Shown piece by piece: positions 14,589 through 17,548 of a DNA stretch of 17,548 nt. The notes under the pieces are model-generated. The model did no database searches and had not been told where the DNA came from. It worked only from the letters and a program-made list of their open reading frames with translations. A program made the position numbers and the translations under genes. Numbering within the stretch: the stretch's first letter is position 1; each line of letters opens with the position of its first letter. The stretch comes from Aphodosoma sp044433285. Its GTDB lineage: Bacteria; Bacteroidota; Bacteroidia; Bacteroidales; Paludibacteraceae. The stretch lies in the NCBI GenBank assembly GCA_044433285.1, contig JAWXTU010000046.1, forward strand, positions 1 to 17,548. Direction: 5' to 3'.

Positions 14589-16244
14589 TTAATCTATATT
14601 TTTATTGTGTTCAAGCAAAAGAGTACGAGTTGGTTGATCGCACACTTCAGTTGGACCATAATATTGAATTGGACCTGGATATACATAACTAGCATTTACA
14701 TCTGCCCACTCCTCGCGGTGAGCCTCAAGATATTTAAATGGTGCTGCATCAAGACGAACCAATGCTTTTTGAATTACTGGTTTCATCTCACCGTGTCTGC
14801 GCTCCATATTCATCATCATCGTAATAGGCACACCTCCTGCAATCCATTCATTAGCAGGTGCTGTTAAATTACGCACGCTAGACATATATCCTGTTTTTCC
14901 TTCAGAGATAAGCACTGCTGCTGTATAACCGAGTGAATAACAATAATCTGCATCAAAATTAGATGGTGTTGCACAACGACCTTCATATCCGAAGAAGTGG
15001 TTAATAGAGGCAAATTTACCTTTATAAGTACCTTCTGCTTTTAATTTAGCCAATTTTTTAGCACACATCTCAATAAGCATCTTCTCTGTTTCGATAAGAG
15101 AGACTTGTACATTGCCGTGTGGGTCGCGGTCGAGCGTTAGTTGGCGCGCAATACCCTTTGGTAACTCTGAATATACTGCTCTACTATCATCTGTAAGTTT
15201 TGCTTTTACATAATGGCGTTTTTCTTCATCAGTATCCAGAGCATTAAACTCATCATTGTTAGCTAATAGGTCATTTAATTCTGCAATAAGCGTTTTCATT
15301 GCTGGGATAAATTCAATTAATCCCTCTGGAATAAGAATTGTACCAAAATTCAAACCAGCACTTGCTCTATTAACAATAACATTTACTATATCGTTCACCA
15401 CATCAGAGAGAGTCATATTTTTCGCCTCCACCTCTTCGCTTACAATACAGATATTTGGTTGCGATTGAAGAGCGCACTCTAGTGTAATATGCGATGCAGA
15501 ACGCCCCATCAAACGGATAAAGTGCCAATATTTTTTTGCTGAATTTGCATCTCTTTGTATGTTACCGATTAATTCAGAATATACTTTACAAGCAGTATCA
15601 AAACCAAAAGATGTCTCAATCATCTCATTTTTCAAGTCGCCATCAATTGTTTTTGGACATCCTATCACTTGAATTCCTGCATTTTTTTGAGCATAATATT
15701 CAGCAAGTACACACGCATTAGTGTTTGAATCATCCCCTCCGATAATAACAACGGCTTTTATACCCAATTTATTGCAGACCTCGATACCACTATCGTACTG
15801 AGAAGTCTCTTCTAATTTTGTACGACCCGAACCGATAATATCAAAACCACCTGTATTGCGGTACTCATCTATGATATCAGCTGAAAGTTCGATATATTGA
15901 TGATCGACCAAACCACTAGGACCTCCTAGAAAACCAAAAAGTCGGTTTTCTGGGTTCAGACGTTTCAATCCGTCAAAAATACCAGAGATAACATTATGAC
16001 CACCAGGAGCTTGACCACCCGACAGGATAACACCCACATTAATAGCAGGATACTCTTTTGCATCGCCATTTTCAAATTTGATAATAGGCATTCCATATGT
16101 ATTTGGGAATAGCGATTTAATCTCTTCTTGATTTGCAACAGATTCTGTCTCCTTACCCTCTGTTAGCACAACTCCACTTTGTAGAGATAGTGGAAGTTTT
16201 GGTTGATAGCTCGAACGAGCCATTTGCAATGGACTTTTTTTCAT
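14589..16244 (-). CDS. pfp: Pyrophosphate-dependent 6-phosphofructokinase
   Basis: A 551-residue glycolytic enzyme converting fructose 6-phosphate to fructose 1,6-bisphosphate, using PPi reversibly. Motifs: GVILSGGQAPGGHNVISG (71-88), GFLGGPSGL (104-112), IIGGDDSNTNA (167-177), GCPKTIDGDL (195-204), MGRSASH (246-252) and FGYEGR. The Asp in GGDDS, where ATP-dependent enzymes have GGDGS, and the Lys in PKTIDGD are the accepted marks of PPi dependence, and the length fits the long PFP clade. It is transcribed alone from a well-formed promoter 179 bp upstream, with a leader that holds palindrome copy E. No terminator was seen between it and the bamD promoter, so some read-through into bamD is possible. 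Confidence 0.95.
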   Translation of the reverse strand: MKKSPLQMARSSYQPKLPLSLQSGVVLTEGKETESVANQEEIKSLFPNTYGMPIIKFENGDAKEYPAINVGVILSGGQAPGGHNVISGIFDGLKRLNPENRLFGFLGGPSGLVDHQYIELSADIIDEYRNTGGFDIIGSGRTKLEETSQYDSGIEVCNKLGIKAVVIIGGDDSNTNACVLAEYYAQKNAGIQVIGCPKTIDGDLKNEMIETSFGFDTACKVYSELIGNIQRDANSAKKYWHFIRLMGRSASHITLECALQSQPNICIVSEEVEAKNMTLSDVVNDIVNVIVNRASAGLNFGTILIPEGLIEFIPAMKTLIAELNDLLANNDEFNALDTDEEKRHYVKAKLTDDSRAVYSELPKGIARQLTLDRDPHGNVQVSLIETEKMLIEMCAKKLAKLKAEGTYKGKFASINHFFGYEGRCATPSNFDADYCYSLGYTAAVLISEGKTGYMSSVRNLTAPANEWIAGGVPITMMMNMERRHGEMKPVIQKALVRLDAAPFKYLEAHREEWADVNASYVYPGPIQYYGPTEVCDQPTRTLLLEHNKNID

Positions 16245-16270
16245 CTTTTAATTACCTTTTATTTATTATA

Positions 16271-16290
16271 GGGGACTTGAAAAACTCCCT
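16271..16290. repeat. Intergenic palindrome family, copy E
   Basis: Plus strand GGGGACTTGAAAAACTCCCT. GGGA pairs with TCCC, then a C-C mismatch, then TT/AA. The plus-side tail CAAAAATTTAAATTAACAAT plus TTGAGAGG resembles the tails at 7586 and 5748. It lies in the pfp leader, 26 nt before the ATG. Confidence 0.65.
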
Positions 16291-16422
16291 CAAAAATTTA
16301 AATTAACAATTTGAGAGGATAAATATAATTTATCAGAGAATAGTAACCCCCTTTTACCAGAATTTTAGAACTGTTATAAACCAATAGGTAAATCTATGTT
16401 TATCACCGTTCATTATGGGGTG

Positions 16423-16453
16423 CAAAGGTACAAAATTTCCAGGAATTGTGCAA
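16423..16453 (-). promoter_or_regulatory. Promoter of pfp
   Basis: Minus strand TTG (16453-16451), exactly 20 bp, then TACCTTTG (16430-16423). The predicted start near 16416 gives a leader of about 170 nt. A terminator-like hairpin ends 17 bp upstream. Confidence 0.8.
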
Positions 16454-16470
16454 TAAAATTGGCAACAAAA

Positions 16471-16509
16471 AAGTAGAGCAATCGATATTTTTTATCAATT
16501 ACTCTACTT
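16471..16509 (-). terminator. Terminator-like hairpin upstream of the pfp promoter
   Basis: AAGTAGAG (16471-16478) pairs perfectly with CTCTACTT (16502-16509); AAT/ATT and GAT/ATC pairs continue inside across single mismatches, with loop ATTTTTT. On the minus strand the 3' arm runs into TTTTTTGTTG (including its own TT). The nearest upstream minus-strand protein gene ends more than 500 bp away, so this may end an unannotated RNA. Confidence 0.65.
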
Positions 16510-16573
16510 GTAGGGATCGCACTGCCTTTTTATTGAGAAAAATTCCTATATAAACAGGATTTGAGGGGTTTTA

Positions 16574-16581
16574 TATCTTTG
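16574..16581 (+). promoter_or_regulatory. Isolated plus-strand -7-like box
   Basis: TATCTTTG matches TAnnTTTG but has no TTG at the right distance. No plus-strand gene follows in the window, only the hairpin at 16607-16622 and a 12-codon reading frame. Confidence 0.25.
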
Positions 16582-16606
16582 TAATCTGCTATCTAAAAAA
16601 GATTTT

Positions 16607-16622
16607 ACCTCCAAAAGGAGAT
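16607..16622. other. Short palindromic hairpin in the gap
   Basis: ACCTCCAAAAGGAGAT: CTCC pairs with GGAG and flanking bases extend this to 6 bp with one G-T pair, around an AAAA loop. On the minus strand it is followed by AAAATCTTTTTT, so it could act as a weak terminator there. Confidence 0.4.
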
Positions 16623-16730
16623 GCAGCCCGCCATTGAAAAAAAAACTGAACCTCGGTAGTAAAAAATAACTTGTAGAATTTTCCAATCCCAAAAACAGTG
16701 CGAAATTTTTATAATCTATAGGAGATTTAA

Positions 16731-16750
16731 GGAGACTTCTAAAACTCCCT
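16731..16750. repeat. Intergenic palindrome family, copy F
   Basis: Plus strand GGAGACTTCTAAAACTCCCT. GGAG pairs with CTCC, with an ACTT/AAAAC interior as in the other copies. It directly abuts the 17-bp tandem repeat and is not beside any protein start. Confidence 0.55.
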
Positions 16751-16850
16751 TTAAGAATTACTCTCTATTAAGAATTACTCTCTATTAAGAATTACTCTCT
16801 ATTAATAATACCACTCTATTAATAATTTACTCTATTAATAATAACTCTCC
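16751..16850. repeat. Tandem repeat, 17-bp unit
   Basis: Three perfect copies of TTAAGAATTACTCTCTA (16751-16767, 16768-16784, 16785-16801) are followed by three degenerate copies of 16-17 bp (16802-16818, 16819-16834, 16835-about 16850) built on TTAATAAT-n-ACTCTA. A unit length not divisible by three and frequent stop codons make it non-coding on both strands. The gradient from perfect to degenerate suggests recent expansion at the left end. Confidence 0.85.
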
Positions 16851-16867
16851 CGTTACTTTTCTGAAAG

Positions 16868-16898
16868 CAAAATTAGTAATAAAATTCTAACTGACCAA
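16868..16898 (-). promoter_or_regulatory. Minus-strand promoter with no downstream protein gene
   Basis: Minus strand TTG (16898-16896), exactly 20 bp, then TAATTTTG (16875-16868). Boxes and spacing equal those of the pfp and bamD promoters. The transcript would start near 16862 and run through the tandem repeats. Confidence 0.5.
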
Positions 16899-17012
16899 TT
16901 TTTTTTACTATTATTTTCAAAAATTTCTACAAAATAATTTTTAAAAGCCCTTTATTTCTTGTAATCTCACTAATTGTTAAGCAACTACGCAGCTACAATA
17001 AAATGCATATTA

Positions 17013-17548
17013 TTACTCAACAAACAGTTTATATGACGATATACCTGATGTAAATTCTAGCGAAACAATATAAATCCCTTGCACTCTAGGTGCTGTTATA
17101 GAGGCATTTGAGCTTTCCACTCGTTGCACAGAGACCAAACTACCCACAGATGTGTAAATCCTCACGGTGTAACTCTGCTCGCTCTCTATTTGTGGTAGAG
17201 TGAACGTTTCGCCCATACTCACACGTGTAGTTACAGCAGTTAAATAGTCATTTACATCCACTTTTTTCACTGGGTTGATGGCACAACTTGGCATCGTTAC
17301 ATTATCATCTGCTCTAGTAACCACCACGTGGTACTCATCTGAAGTGGAGAACGAGCTGTTTTCGCCTAGATAATAGTACGAACCTTCAGCGTTTTTAATG
17401 GCTGATCCATTGCAATACCATTGATACGATGAGAAGGTATATCCTCCGTTGTAATTGCTATTTAACAATGCCAACACATTATTCCACTTTTGTTCGATAA
17501 TAGATGATGGATAGTATATATTAATAGTAATAGGTGAGGTCATAGCCC
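17013..17548 (-). CDS. C-terminal part of a probable T9SS-secreted surface protein
   Basis: The reading frame is open to the window edge and continues beyond it; the ATG at 17543 is probably internal. About 178 residues are visible. The first part (IIEQKWNNVLALLN, then FSSYQWYCNGSAI and YYYLGENSSFS) resembles Ig/PKD-like modules seen in large Bacteroidota surface proteins. The last 75 residues (EQSYTVRIYTSVGSLVSVQRV, then VQGIYIVSLEF and ISSYKLFVE) look like a type A sorting domain, which directs export through the T9SS and cell-surface attachment. Substrate or ligand cannot be told from this part. Downstream is the non-coding gap; no clear terminator follows the stop. Confidence 0.75.
   Translation of the reverse strand, partial: AMTSPITINIYYPSSIIEQKWNNVLALLNSNYNGGYTFSSYQWYCNGSAIKNAEGSYYYLGENSSFSTSDEYHVVVTRADDNVTMPSCAINPVKKVDVNDYLTAVTTRVSMGETFTLPQIESEQSYTVRIYTSVGSLVSVQRVESSNASITAPRVQGIYIVSLEFTSGISSYKLFVE

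Larger units (their letters stand above)
16471..16862 (-). ncRNA. Candidate untranslated RNA in the 768-bp gap
   Basis: The stretch between a minus-strand promoter (16868-16898) and the terminator-like hairpin (16471-16509) has no ORF of useful length; the only minus-strand ATG reading I saw is 9 codons (from about 16633). On the minus strand the transcript would contain six tandem repeat units, palindrome copy F, a GC-rich arm CAGTGCGA, the hairpin at 16607-16622 followed by T-rich sequence, and the terminator. The span could instead be an untranslated tail of the gene at 17013, or two shorter RNAs. It matches no RNA family I recognise. Confidence 0.3.

Noticed and set aside
16574..16703. 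Possible SRP RNA, 6S RNA or tmRNA in the gap
   Set aside because: The GGAG-ATGCAGCC segment faintly recalls the SRP RNA apical region, but the loop is AAAA instead of a G-initial tetraloop and the flanking helix is not convincing. No 6S or tmRNA hallmark was seen.
16751..16850. Repeat array as a possible CRISPR
   Set aside because: Units are 16-17 bp and directly adjacent without unique spacers, and no cas genes are present.

Overview
The window looks like a low-GC chromosome segment from a member of the Bacteroidales (Bacteroidota). Several signals agree on this. Two proteins, and probably a third, end in type IX secretion (T9SS) type A sorting domains. The RNA polymerase omega subunit is of the Bacteroidota type and sits directly behind a BamD-like lipoprotein. 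The phosphofructokinase has the PPi-dependent GGDDS signature. Promoters match the Bacteroidota consensus (TTG/TTTG, about 20 bp, TAnnTTTG) rather than the sigma70 one. Species cannot be named from the sequence. No tRNA, rRNA, CRISPR array or insertion sequence was seen.

Layout. 1-705 (+) is the 3' part of an archaeal-type AAA ATPase. 893-3926 (-) holds flavin reductase, glyA and phoH, read in that order; a strong terminator lies between glyA and phoH. 4210-4512 (+) is a small Asn/Ser-rich protein with one C-terminal membrane helix. 4544-5581 (-) is a membrane-anchored ApbE flavin transferase. 5807-10559 (+) carries two tandem secreted endonuclease I paralogues with T9SS tails, followed after 11 bp by nspC (carboxynorspermidine decarboxylase). 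11813-16244 (-) is a housekeeping block read as pfp, bamD, rpoZ, secreted cyclophilin, ftsE. 16245-17012 is a 768-bp gap with no protein gene. 17013-17548 (-) is the C-terminal end of a probable T9SS cargo protein.

How the genes relate. Most are ordinary core functions: one-carbon metabolism, glycolysis, outer-membrane assembly, transcription, protein folding and division. The accessory part is the pair of exported nucleases, which probably degrade extracellular DNA. Their tails contain fibronectin III folds that appear to be split by inserted domains.

The most unusual material is intergenic. A short G/C-clamped palindrome with an A-rich loop (type GGGGACTT-n-TAAAAACTCCCC), often with an AT-rich tail, recurs in at least eight gaps. 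In five minus-strand genes it sits only 12-26 nt upstream of the start codon. The gap at 16245-17012 carries a well-spaced minus-strand promoter, a 17-bp tandem repeat, one copy of the palindrome, several hairpins and a terminator-like hairpin with a T-run. Together these suggest an undescribed untranslated RNA of about 400 nt. All repeat and promoter calls were made by eye and are not statistically tested.
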